A stretch of 51,626 nucleotides of DNA from Geobacteraceae bacterium (GTDB taxonomy: Bacteria; Desulfobacterota; Desulfuromonadia; Geobacterales; Pseudopelobacteraceae). The stretch covers positions 1-51,626 of the forward strand of contig JANXYR010000021.1 of NCBI GenBank assembly GCA_025355965.1, given 5' to 3'. Of the stretch, positions 41,273 through 48,382 are shown piece after piece. The stretch's first letter is position 1; every line of letters starts with the position of its first letter. The position numbers were made by a program, and so were the translations under genes. The notes below the pieces were generated by a model that was given only the letters and a program-made list of their open reading frames with translations, had not been told where the DNA came from and made no database searches.

Positions 41273-41646
41273 AGACGCTGGTCGTCATGTTGATAGCAAT
41301 AACTGCCGGAGCGATAGGCGACATCTTCCTGACTCTGGGGATGAAGAGCACCGGCGATATTTCGGCGATGAATCTGCGGCAGATTATTGAAACCGTGTTC
41401 AAAGCCTTGAGCAACTGGCGACTGATTTTTGGTACTGCTCTGCAGGCGGTTTATTTTGGACTCTGGCTGGCTGTGCTGTCATGGGAAGATCTTTCTGTAG
41501 CGCTGCCGCTGCAGGCACTCAGTTATCTGGTGGTTGCCTTTCTGGCCCGGTGGTATCTTGGCGAACAGGTCGGCGGAATGCGCTGGGCCGGCATCTGTTT
41601 GATCTGTGTCGGCGTAGCCTTGGTAACCAGAAGCGGCACAAATTAG
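41266..41646 (+). CDS. small DMT/EamA-type membrane protein
   Basis: This 126-residue protein has four membrane spans, with the typical SMR/EamA strings MLIAITAGAIGDIFLTLGMK, SWEDLSVALPLQALSYLVVAFLA and the C-terminal GICLICVGVALVTRSG. It is half the size of a normal EamA transporter and should work as a dimer. The overlap with hpnK by seven bases and the presence of similar genes after hpnK in relatives (recollection, not checked) suggest a role in moving a hopanoid or its sugar-linked precursor. This is inference. proC follows after 20 bases. Confidence 0.82.
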   Translation: MLKTLVVMLIAITAGAIGDIFLTLGMKSTGDISAMNLRQIIETVFKALSNWRLIFGTALQAVYFGLWLAVLSWEDLSVALPLQALSYLVVAFLARWYLGEQVGGMRWAGICLICVGVALVTRSGTN

Positions 41647-41666
41647 TGAGAAAGGGGAGGAACGGC

Positions 41667-42479
41667 GTGTTGACTATACGTAAAATTGCTTTTATTGGTG
41701 GCGGCAATATGGCTGAAGCCATTATTCGAGGGTTGTTGCGTGAGGATGTTGGAGTCGGGATCTGTGTCGCTGAAATCAGTCCCAAGCGAAGGGACGAGTT
41801 GACGGCAAAATTTCCTAACGTGCGGGTTGTCAGTGATGCTGCAGAAGCGGCAGAGTGGGGCGAGGTTGTCATTCTGGCGATAAAACCGCAACAGGCGGAG
41901 GGTGGGCTTGACCTTATAGAACGGGTAGTTACCCCGAAAAAACTGGTAATTTCAATCATGGCCGGAATACCGACTGCAAAGATTGAAGCTAACCTGATTC
42001 CCGGTTGTCGTGTCATACGGGCGATGCCAAATACACCGGCGCTTATTGGTGCCGGGGCGACCGCAGTCTGCTCCGGTCGCAAGGCATCTTCAGACGATCT
42101 GGATCTTGCCCGTCAGATTTTTTCTCTGGTCGGTACTGCCGTGTCTGTGGAAGAGAAACTGATGGATGCAGTCACTGGCCTTTCAGGCAGTGGTCCTGCT
42201 TATGTATTTACCTTCATTGAAGCACTCTCTGATGCTGGTGTGAAGAACGGTCTGCCACGAGAGGTGGCTGCTAAGTTAGCTGCCCAGACTGTGCTTGGTG
42301 CTGCCCGGATGGTTATTGAGACCGGTGAACATCCGGCCCTGTTGAAGGAGAAGGTAACATCACCAGGTGGGACGACCATCGCGGCCCTGCATGCTCTTGA
42401 AAACGGCAGTTTTCGCGGTATTGTCATGGACGCCGTTGAGGCAGCCTGCCTCAAATCAAAGGAACTGGCCGGAAAGTAA
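41667..42479 (+). CDS. proC: pyrroline-5-carboxylate reductase
   Basis: ProC makes proline from 1-pyrroline-5-carboxylate with NAD(P)H. A longer frame reaches 41481 but runs inside the previous gene; GTG 41667 has GGGGAGG 6 bases upstream and gives 270 residues, the normal size. The nucleotide site is IAFIGGGNMAEAII; family strings RAMPNTPALIGAGATAV, VTGLSGSGPAYVFTFIEAL and VTSPGGTTIAALHALE are complete. It follows the hopanoid genes and is probably on the same transcript, with no functional link. Confidence 0.96.
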   Translation: MLTIRKIAFIGGGNMAEAIIRGLLREDVGVGICVAEISPKRRDELTAKFPNVRVVSDAAEAAEWGEVVILAIKPQQAEGGLDLIERVVTPKKLVISIMAGIPTAKIEANLIPGCRVIRAMPNTPALIGAGATAVCSGRKASSDDLDLARQIFSLVGTAVSVEEKLMDAVTGLSGSGPAYVFTFIEALSDAGVKNGLPREVAAKLAAQTVLGAARMVIETGEHPALLKEKVTSPGGTTIAALHALENGSFRGIVMDAVEAACLKSKELAGK

Positions 42480-42532
42480 TTTGAGATATACTGTTTACCA
42501 GATCGTCCAGACTGTACATCAGGGAGGACACC

Positions 42533-44017
42533 ATGTTTGAATCCGCAGAGTTGGGTCACAAAATCAGCAAGGAAGTCTGGAAAAAGGAAATTTCCGGACT
42601 GCGTGAGGGGCTTCTCGATGCCCAGCTTGACCTGGCCCAGTCGAAAAAGTTTCCGGTGATAATTCTGGTGGCTGGAGTTGATTGTGCGGGTAAAGGTGAA
42701 ACAGTTAATCTTCTTAACGAATGGATGGACCCACGGCATATTGAAACACACGCAGTGCGCGACCTGACTGACGAAGAGCTTGAACGACCACAAATGTGGC
42801 GCTATTGGCGGGTTCTCCCACCAAGTGGCAAGGTCGGTGTATTTATCGGCACCTGGTATTCGGCACCATTGGTAGAAAATGTCTACGGTACGATCAAAAA
42901 TTCCGAACTAGATCAACGATTGGAGCGGATCATTCGCTTCGAGAAAATGCTCTGTGATGAGGGGGCTCTGGTACTCAAATTCTGGTTGCATCTGTCTAAG
43001 GATGAACAGAAGAAACGTCTCAAACTCCTTGAAAACGATTCAAAAACACGTTGGAGAGTTACAGATACTGATTGGGACCACTATAAACAATATGATAAAT
43101 TCCGCAAAGTTTCCGAAAGGATGCTCCGCTCGACCAGCACTGCCGAATCTCCCTGGACCATCGTCGAAGGGACTGACCCGCGCTATCGCTATCTGACCAT
43201 CGGTAAGTCGATTCTCAGTGCCATGCGTCAGCGTCTTGATGCGCCGGAAGCACCCCGTCATGAGGAGCCGATTCCTCCTATTATGCCGACGATCGATAAT
43301 CTGCTGATATTGCAAACGTTGGACATGTCCAAAAAACTTAAAAAGGCGGAGTTTGAAAGTGAGCTGGAAAAATATCAGGGTAAGCTAAACCTGTTGACCC
43401 GTCATCAAGATTTTAAAAAGTTATCGGTTGTAGTCGCCTTTGAAGGGAACGACGCAGCCGGCAAGGGCGGCAGTATACGGCGCATCATCCAGGCGCTTGA
43501 TGCCCGCCAATATCGGGTTATACCGGTTGCTGCACCGACCGAGGAAGAGCGTGCTCAACCATATATGTGGCGTTTCTGGCGGAGCATCCCACGCAAAAGC
43601 CGCTTTGCCATTTTTGATCGCACCTGGTATGGGCGCGTTCTGGTGGAGCGGGTTGAGGGATACTGTGAACACAAGGATTGGATGCGTGCCTACGGTGAAA
43701 TCAATGATTTTGAAGAGCAGATGGTGCGGAACAAAACAGTCGTCGTAAAATTCTGGCTTTCCATTACCAAGGAAGAGCAGCTTCGGCGCTTTAAGGAACG
43801 GGAAAAGATTGGCTTCAAGCGCTACAAGATTACTGATGAGGATTGGCGTAATCGGGAGAAATGGGACGAATATGAACTGGCGGTTTGTGACATGATCGAC
43901 CGTACCAGTACCGAAATAGCTCCTTGGACGCTGGTCGAGGCTAACGACAAGTATTTTGCCAGGATCAAGGTTTTGAAAACGCTCTGTGATAAGATTGAGA
44001 AGGCGTTGGAGAAATAG
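42533..44017 (+). CDS. pap: polyphosphate:AMP phosphotransferase (two-domain PPK2)
   Basis: PAP phosphorylates AMP to ADP with polyphosphate. The 494-residue protein consists of two fused PPK2 domains. The first has a Walker A-like GVDCAGKGETV (about 48-58) and RRPQMWRYWRVLPP-type lid; the second has EGNDAAGKGGSIRRI (about 303-317), QPYMWRFWRSIP and the Walker B-like FAIFDRTWYGRVLVERVEGY. In domain 1 the matching segment is GVFIGTWYSAPL, lacking the Asp-Arg pair, so domain 2 is probably the catalytic one, as in known PAPs. It starts with a GGGAGG site and has its own terminator. Confidence 0.94.
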   Translation: MFESAELGHKISKEVWKKEISGLREGLLDAQLDLAQSKKFPVIILVAGVDCAGKGETVNLLNEWMDPRHIETHAVRDLTDEELERPQMWRYWRVLPPSGKVGVFIGTWYSAPLVENVYGTIKNSELDQRLERIIRFEKMLCDEGALVLKFWLHLSKDEQKKRLKLLENDSKTRWRVTDTDWDHYKQYDKFRKVSERMLRSTSTAESPWTIVEGTDPRYRYLTIGKSILSAMRQRLDAPEAPRHEEPIPPIMPTIDNLLILQTLDMSKKLKKAEFESELEKYQGKLNLLTRHQDFKKLSVVVAFEGNDAAGKGGSIRRIIQALDARQYRVIPVAAPTEEERAQPYMWRFWRSIPRKSRFAIFDRTWYGRVLVERVEGYCEHKDWMRAYGEINDFEEQMVRNKTVVVKFWLSITKEEQLRRFKEREKIGFKRYKITDEDWRNREKWDEYELAVCDMIDRTSTEIAPWTLVEANDKYFARIKVLKTLCDKIEKALEK

Positions 44018-44042
44018 GATTTAGTTGGATATGTTAGAAATG

Positions 44043-44075
44043 AACGCCTTCCGGGAAACCGGGGGGCGTTTTTTT
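44043..44075 (+). terminator. intrinsic terminator after pap
   Basis: AACGCC (44043-44048) and CCGG pair through the GAAA tetraloop with CCGG and GGCGTT, followed by seven T. The next ~110 bases to 44188 contain TATAAT near 44132, a probable -10 box for the following gene. Confidence 0.9.
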
Positions 44076-44188
44076 GTCACTTATTGATCTCATGATTCTG
44101 TAGCATTTTTGTTTTTTTCTACAATTTGAGGTATAATAAAGGTCATGATTCTCAGGCCATTTTGAGCGTGAAGTAAGGAGGTTATCAT

Positions 44189-46474
44189 ATGGGACAATTA
44201 GCGAAGCGCCATATTGGCAGGATTCTGCTGGATGGCAGTTTTCTGTCGCAACATGACCTTGATAGTGCTCTGGAGGAACAGAAACGTACCAAAGAACTTT
44301 TGGGCCAGGTCTTGGTCAGGATGGGGGTGCTCAAAAGTGTGGAGGTCATGGTTCCACTGCTGGTCCAAGAACACTTGGGCACCATTGAAGATGCCGTAAA
44401 AGTCGCCGCTGGCGAACGACAGTTACTTGGTGAGTTACTTGTTCATTCAGGGCATATAACTAACAAACAGCTTGATTACGCAATTGCCGAACAGCCGCAA
44501 AGTGGAGAGAAGCTTGGCGAGATCTTCATGCGCCTCGGTTTACTCACTGAACGACAGCTGAATGGCCTGATTGACTTCCAGATGAATCAGGAAGTTGCTC
44601 AAGATTCTCCTCTTCGGCTTGGCGAACTCTTGGTTGCGACAGGACATATCAATCGCGGGCAGTTGGAGGATGCACTTCATCGGCAGGACTTTTCCAAGAA
44701 AAAACTTGGTGAAATACTCGTAGAAGCGGGGTATGTCGCCCCAAGTCGCGTCAAATATGGTATCCGCTTGCAGAAGATGCTGGTGAAAGCAGTGCTGGCG
44801 GCCATCCTTGCCCTCGGGGTGAGTACAGAAAGCGACGCATCTTCGGTGGTGCTGCAGTGGGACCAAAATACCGAATCTGACCTGGCCGGGTACAAGGTAT
44901 ATTCCAGTGCCGACTCTGCTACATTTGTCGGGAGTACACCGGTTGACGTGCAAAAGCAGACAACCGCGACCATCAGCGGACTTGATCCTGACAAAACATA
45001 CATTTTTGCAGTAACGGCATATAATGCGGCGGGAGTAGAGAGTTCCTATTCAAATATCGTATCCGCTGCAGAACAGTCACCTCCGACGGTTGCCATCACT
45101 TCTCCGGCAGATTCTGTCAGTGTAAGTGGTGTTGTTTCCATGAATGTCAATGCCGTAGACAATGTTGGGGTCACAAAGGTTGAGTTCTATGTCAATGACA
45201 TTTTGAAGGCTTCTGATAGCGGAGCGCCATATGTCTACTCGTGGGATACCTCATCTCTTGCCACAGGTGTATATACGCTTATGGCCAAGGCATATGATGC
45301 AGCCGGAAACGTCAGTCAGTCAAGCAGGTCGGTAACGGTTGTAAATGATCTTATCGCTCCAGCGGTAGCTTTAACCTCACCTGCAAACAATACTACCGTT
45401 AATGGAACGGTAACAATCAGTTCCAGTGCCAGTGATAATGTCGGCGTGACCAAGGTCGAGTTCTACTGCAACGGTGTTCTTCTGTATGCAAGCAATATGT
45501 CACCGTACAGCTTCAGCTGGAATACCAAGGGAGTGGCCGATGGTGTCTATGTGTTAATCGCCAAGGCATATGATAATGCCGGAAATTACACGCAGTCATC
45601 ATCTGTGACCGTTGCGGTGAGCAATCCTGTTCCTGACATAACAGCACCGACCATCAGTAGCTTCACGCTGCCAGCCACCTCCAGCTCGTTAACCGTCCCG
45701 GTATCCGGCCTAAGCGCCAGCGATGCCTTCGGCGTCACCGGCTACCTGATCACAGAAAGCGGCAGCGCCCCAGCAGCCACAGCTACCGGCTGGAGTGCCA
45801 CTGCGCCAACCAGCTTCACCTTCAGCGGCGAAGGGTCAAAAACCGCCTACGCCTGGGCCAAAGATGCCGCCGGCAACATATCTGCCAGCCGAACCGCCAG
45901 CGTCACCATAACGCTCCCTGACATAACTGCACCGACCATCAGTAGCTTCACGCTGCCAGCGACCTCCAGCTCATTAACCGTCCCGGTATCCGGCCTAAGT
46001 GCCAGCGATGCCTTCGGTGTCACCGGCTACCTGATCACAGAAAGCGGCAGCGCCCCAGCAGCCACAGTTACCGGCTGGAGCGTCACTGCGCCAACCAGCT
46101 TCACCTTCCGCGGCGAAGGGTCAAAAACCGCCTACGCCTGGGCCAAAGATGCCGCCGGCAACATATCTGCCAGCCGAACCGCCAGCGTCACCATAACGCT
46201 CCCTGACATAACTGCACCAGTGATTAATTTCATGCTGCCCAGTTCGAGTTCTACAAACAGTTCCTTTATTGTAATAAGTGCATTTGCGGCCGACAATGTC
46301 GCAGTAACCAAAATGGAACTTTACGTTGACGGTGTACTGCAATTAACGACAAGTGCCAGCTCAATCAACACCAGGGTGAGTATTGCCAAAGGAACACATG
46401 TAATTGTAGTTAAAGCTTATGATGCTGCTGATAACGTGAACTCATCTTCAAAGACAGTGAAAAGATTTTTCTAA
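44189..46474 (+). CDS. MshEN-type repeats fused through a membrane/signal segment to Fn3 and Ig-like repeats
   Basis: The 761-residue protein has no N-terminal signal. Residues 1-195 hold six half-repeats of the MshEN/GspE N-terminal type (IGRILLDGSFLSQHDL, LGQVLVRMGVL, LGELLVHSGHITNKQL, LGEIFMRLGLLTERQL, LGELLVATGHINRGQL, LGEILVEAGYV), a fold known to bind c-di-GMP in MshE. Residues about 197-217 (MLVKAVLAAILALGVSTESDA) look like a signal peptide. Then come a fibronectin-III domain (about 220-290), two Ig-like domains (about 293-475), two nearly identical 95-residue repeats and a last Ig-like domain. It thus joins a cytoplasmic sensor-like part to an exported adhesin-like part. A signal anchor is the simplest topology. 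Ribosome site AAGGAGG is strong. Confidence 0.82.
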   Translation: MGQLAKRHIGRILLDGSFLSQHDLDSALEEQKRTKELLGQVLVRMGVLKSVEVMVPLLVQEHLGTIEDAVKVAAGERQLLGELLVHSGHITNKQLDYAIAEQPQSGEKLGEIFMRLGLLTERQLNGLIDFQMNQEVAQDSPLRLGELLVATGHINRGQLEDALHRQDFSKKKLGEILVEAGYVAPSRVKYGIRLQKMLVKAVLAAILALGVSTESDASSVVLQWDQNTESDLAGYKVYSSADSATFVGSTPVDVQKQTTATISGLDPDKTYIFAVTAYNAAGVESSYSNIVSAAEQSPPTVAITSPADSVSVSGVVSMNVNAVDNVGVTKVEFYVNDILKASDSGAPYVYSWDTSSLATGVYTLMAKAYDAAGNVSQSSRSVTVVNDLIAPAVALTSPANNTTVNGTVTISSSASDNVGVTKVEFYCNGVLLYASNMSPYSFSWNTKGVADGVYVLIAKAYDNAGNYTQSSSVTVAVSNPVPDITAPTISSFTLPATSSSLTVPVSGLSASDAFGVTGYLITESGSAPAATATGWSATAPTSFTFSGEGSKTAYAWAKDAAGNISASRTASVTITLPDITAPTISSFTLPATSSSLTVPVSGLSASDAFGVTGYLITESGSAPAATVTGWSVTAPTSFTFRGEGSKTAYAWAKDAAGNISASRTASVTITLPDITAPVINFMLPSSSSTNSSFIVISAFAADNVAVTKMELYVDGVLQLTTSASSINTRVSIAKGTHVIVVKAYDAADNVNSSSKTVKRFF
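45632..46201 (+). repeat. two tandem 285-bp coding repeats
   Basis: Units 45632-45916 and 45917-46201 are almost identical, differing by only a handful of bases, and encode two 95-residue Ig-like repeats beginning PDITAPTISSFTLP. A third copy starts at 46202 (CCTGACATAACTGCACC) but diverges at once. The units are GC-richer than flanking codons. This is a recent internal duplication. Confidence 0.92.
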
Positions 46475-46498
46475 GACTCTACAACTTAAATTAAATAC

Positions 46499-46534
46499 AG
46501 AAAAGGGCCCAGGATTTCTCCTGAGCCCTTTTCT
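46499..46534. terminator. terminator hairpin after the MshEN-Ig gene
   Basis: AGAAAAGGGC and CAGG pair with CCTG and GCCCTTTTCT (46499-46513 with 46520-46534, one mismatch). T-rich sequence in the 3' arm and GTTGT downstream favour plus-strand termination; the minus direction is also possible. Confidence 0.75.
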
Positions 46535-46562
46535 GTTGTGATAAGTCGTTGTGAAATCCAGA

Positions 46563-46661
46563 TTATCTCTTCGAAGCATGTGCCCTAATATTCCCGAAAC
46601 TTGCAATTCCGGCCACTAGGAGTAAAAATGAAGATGGTTCTGGGGCATGGGTGAAGTATTG
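46563..46661 (-). pseudogene. remnant of a PEP-CTERM protein gene (C-terminal sorting signal only)
   Basis: On the minus strand, codons from 46661 to the TAA at 46565-46563 read QYFTHA, then PEPSSFLLLVAGIASFG, then NIRAHASKR and stop. This is the complete PEP-CTERM pattern: Pro-Glu-Pro, a hydrophobic stretch and a basic end. An in-frame TGA at 46664-46662 and no start or ribosome site show that the body of the gene is gone. PEP-CTERM tails are substrates of exosortases. The exosortase locus begins less than 1 kb away. The remaining bases between 46535 and 46740 show nothing else. Confidence 0.72.
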
Positions 46662-46739
46662 TCAAGTGCAGTGCCCCTGCCTCGTCTAATCATCCCAGGT
46701 GGGTCGGGCGCTGCTTATGCTAGCTGAAAACATTCTCGA

Positions 46740-47108
46740 TTATTTACTGAGTTTGATTTTTGTTGCAGAGAAGTATTGTCCACCGTCTTTGAACGAACCG
46801 GTGATGGTGGCCTTGTCTCCATATGTGGGGCGTGGACTGCCTTCATAGCGGACTTGCAAGAAGACCCGCTGTGGCAGTGGCACATTGTTATTAACTTCGT
46901 CGACATCCATTAATGCAAACATATTTGGGTCTTTCTGGGAAATCATAGCCACGAACCCAACAATGGTTACCGTTCCCTGATAGGCTGCACTGTCAGTTTT
47001 CATCCCCTTCACGCTCAAGGCTTTGGAACTGTCATTTTTGTTGCAGCCGCCTAAAAGCATCCCGAGTACAAGCATCATTGTTGTTAGAAAAATAATCAGT
47101 CTATTCAA
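46740..47108 (-). CDS. small lipoprotein, possible OB-fold
   Basis: The 122-residue protein has a lipoprotein signal ending LLGGC (Cys22). The mature part (VTIVGFVAMISQKDPNMFALMDVDE, RVFLQVRYEGSPRPTYGDKATITGSFKDGGQYFSATKIKL) has the five-strand pattern of an OB-fold of the kind in nucleic-acid- or heme-chaperone-like proteins; I infer fold only. It follows the exosortase-associated gene by 145 bases on the same strand, and may or may not be part of that locus. AGGAGGATTAAATTG precedes the start. Confidence 0.75.
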   Translation of the reverse strand: MNRLIIFLTTMMLVLGMLLGGCNKNDSSKALSVKGMKTDSAAYQGTVTIVGFVAMISQKDPNMFALMDVDEVNNNVPLPQRVFLQVRYEGSPRPTYGDKATITGSFKDGGQYFSATKIKLSK

Positions 47109-47253
47109 TTTAATCCTCCTTCATAATTTTCCAGTCAGCATGGCTTCTTTCTGCGAAGTCTCACTGGCTGATTCTCTTAGCACAAAATAGTATAAACTTC
47201 CAGTTAGAATGTAATACTGTCATTCGATCAAATAATCTGTATTCCAATAACGA

Positions 47254-47730
47254 TCATTGGACCGGCTTGGTCTGATGTGCTGGTAAGATTCCACCAAGAA
47301 GTGCAACTATTTCTTCCTTTGCGGCGATAATCCAGATGCCGAGCGGCAGGATCCAGTGGCCGAACAGTTCCAAGGTTAAGAAATGAAGGCGGTATATGGC
47401 AGATTCTTCATTTCCACTGAAGGTCGGAGGTGTCTGCCAGAGAATGATACCGCTTAAATCCATCAGAAGGAAAGCAACAGATCCTAACAAGATTGTAGTA
47501 ATTCGTCTTTTAATGCTGAGGCGTGAGGTTGCCAGCACGAGGGCAATAAACGGTATAAGCTGTGTGGAGCTGTCATAGGGAAGGGTATTGGCCGGAAAAC
47601 GTGGGCCACCTATCATTTTGTAGCTCATCATCACGCTGATTTGATAGGCCATGAAGAGTATATCCCTAGCCATAAAAAGAACCAGCGAAAATAACAGAAG
47701 CTTAGCCAGAAACTTGAATATGTTTTTCAC
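47254..47730 (-). CDS. exosortase-associated integral membrane protein
   Basis: The protein of 158 residues starts at GTG 47730 and overlaps the exosortase end by 29 bases. Four membrane spans are visible (FLAKLLLFSLVLFMARDILF, IPFIALVLATSRL, ITTILLGSVAFLLMDLSGIIL, FGHWILPLGIWIIAA). The layout resembles the membrane protein that regularly accompanies exosortase H; I know of this family but cannot test the match. It may help substrate processing or anchoring. Overlapping genes indicate tight co-expression. Confidence 0.75.
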   Translation of the reverse strand: MKNIFKFLAKLLLFSLVLFMARDILFMAYQISVMMSYKMIGGPRFPANTLPYDSSTQLIPFIALVLATSRLSIKRRITTILLGSVAFLLMDLSGIILWQTPPTFSGNEESAIYRLHFLTLELFGHWILPLGIWIIAAKEEIVALLGGILPAHQTKPVQ

Positions 47731-48292
47731 GATTTACCACCAGTGAGAGCCAGGCAATCCACATCAGGACTACCATAAAGAGAAAAACCACCTGCCAGAT
47801 GTAATCATGGATAAATTCCGATGACTTAGGAATCTTCTGGGTTAACCAGGCAAGGGTGACAAGCCTTAAGATGTTGGCGGCCAGGATAAACGGCACTCCG
47901 GTGCAGATGCCGATTGCCCTTGACCGCCATGTTGCCGGAAAGGCGATGATGAACGAGATAAACACCACCACTGCGGTGAGAGCCGTACACTCAAGGACCA
48001 CGTTCCAAACTGTATGAGGCATTGTGATTTGGGAGCCGTTGAGGGTGCAGTTGATGCCAATAATGGAAACAAGCTGAGCCACCGTGTAGGCGGTAACGTC
48101 TTGAAATATTGTGATGGGTCGAAATAAAGCGTAGGTCCATTCAAGAACATGGAAGCCCAAAACTAGCGTGCAGAAAACAAGAGCTACCCTGAACAGGGGA
48201 AACCCGGAGCTGTTCCCAGCTCCGGGTTGTGAAGTGACTTGGCCGTTAATTTGCTTATTTCCGTCTTTTACGGGCCATTTTATAAATGCCAT
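47702..48292 (-). CDS. exosortase (XrtH-like) transpeptidase-like membrane protease
   Basis: Exosortases cleave C-terminal sorting signals and pass the protein to an envelope carrier. The 196-residue protein has about five to six membrane spans and the complete catalytic set: C102 in VVLECTAL, R143 in ANILRLV, and H162 in EFIHDYIWQ. The short size and the soluble Lys-rich N-terminus fit the XrtH group, which in other bacteria handles IPTLxxWG-type tails. Its gene starts 12 bases after the giant repeat protein whose C-terminus carries a comparable tail. The membrane partner overlaps its end. Confidence 0.88.
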   Translation of the reverse strand: MAFIKWPVKDGNKQINGQVTSQPGAGNSSGFPLFRVALVFCTLVLGFHVLEWTYALFRPITIFQDVTAYTVAQLVSIIGINCTLNGSQITMPHTVWNVVLECTALTAVVVFISFIIAFPATWRSRAIGICTGVPFILAANILRLVTLAWLTQKIPKSSEFIHDYIWQVVFLFMVVLMWIAWLSLVVNREKHIQVSG

Positions 48293-48304
48293 CTGTTCCT
48301 TTTC

Positions 48305-48382
48305 CTAGAATTTTCTACGTACAAGCAGTCCGAGCCCCGCTAAAACGCCAGTCAGGAGCCATATGCCGTTGAATACCGGAAC
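48305..48382 (-). other. C-terminal sorting-like signal, VPxxNGxW type
   Basis: The last 25 codons read VPVFNGIW, LLTGVLAGLGLLV, RRKF. The pattern of Pro, Trp, a hydrophobic helix and basic end is that of exosortase substrates and resembles IPTLxxWG-CTERM, but with Trp one position later and no Gly after it. Confidence 0.75.

Noticed and set aside
41481-41666. Extended N-terminus of proC
   Set aside because: This stretch overlaps the EamA-like gene in another frame; GTG 41667 with a strong ribosome site gives the normal ProC start.
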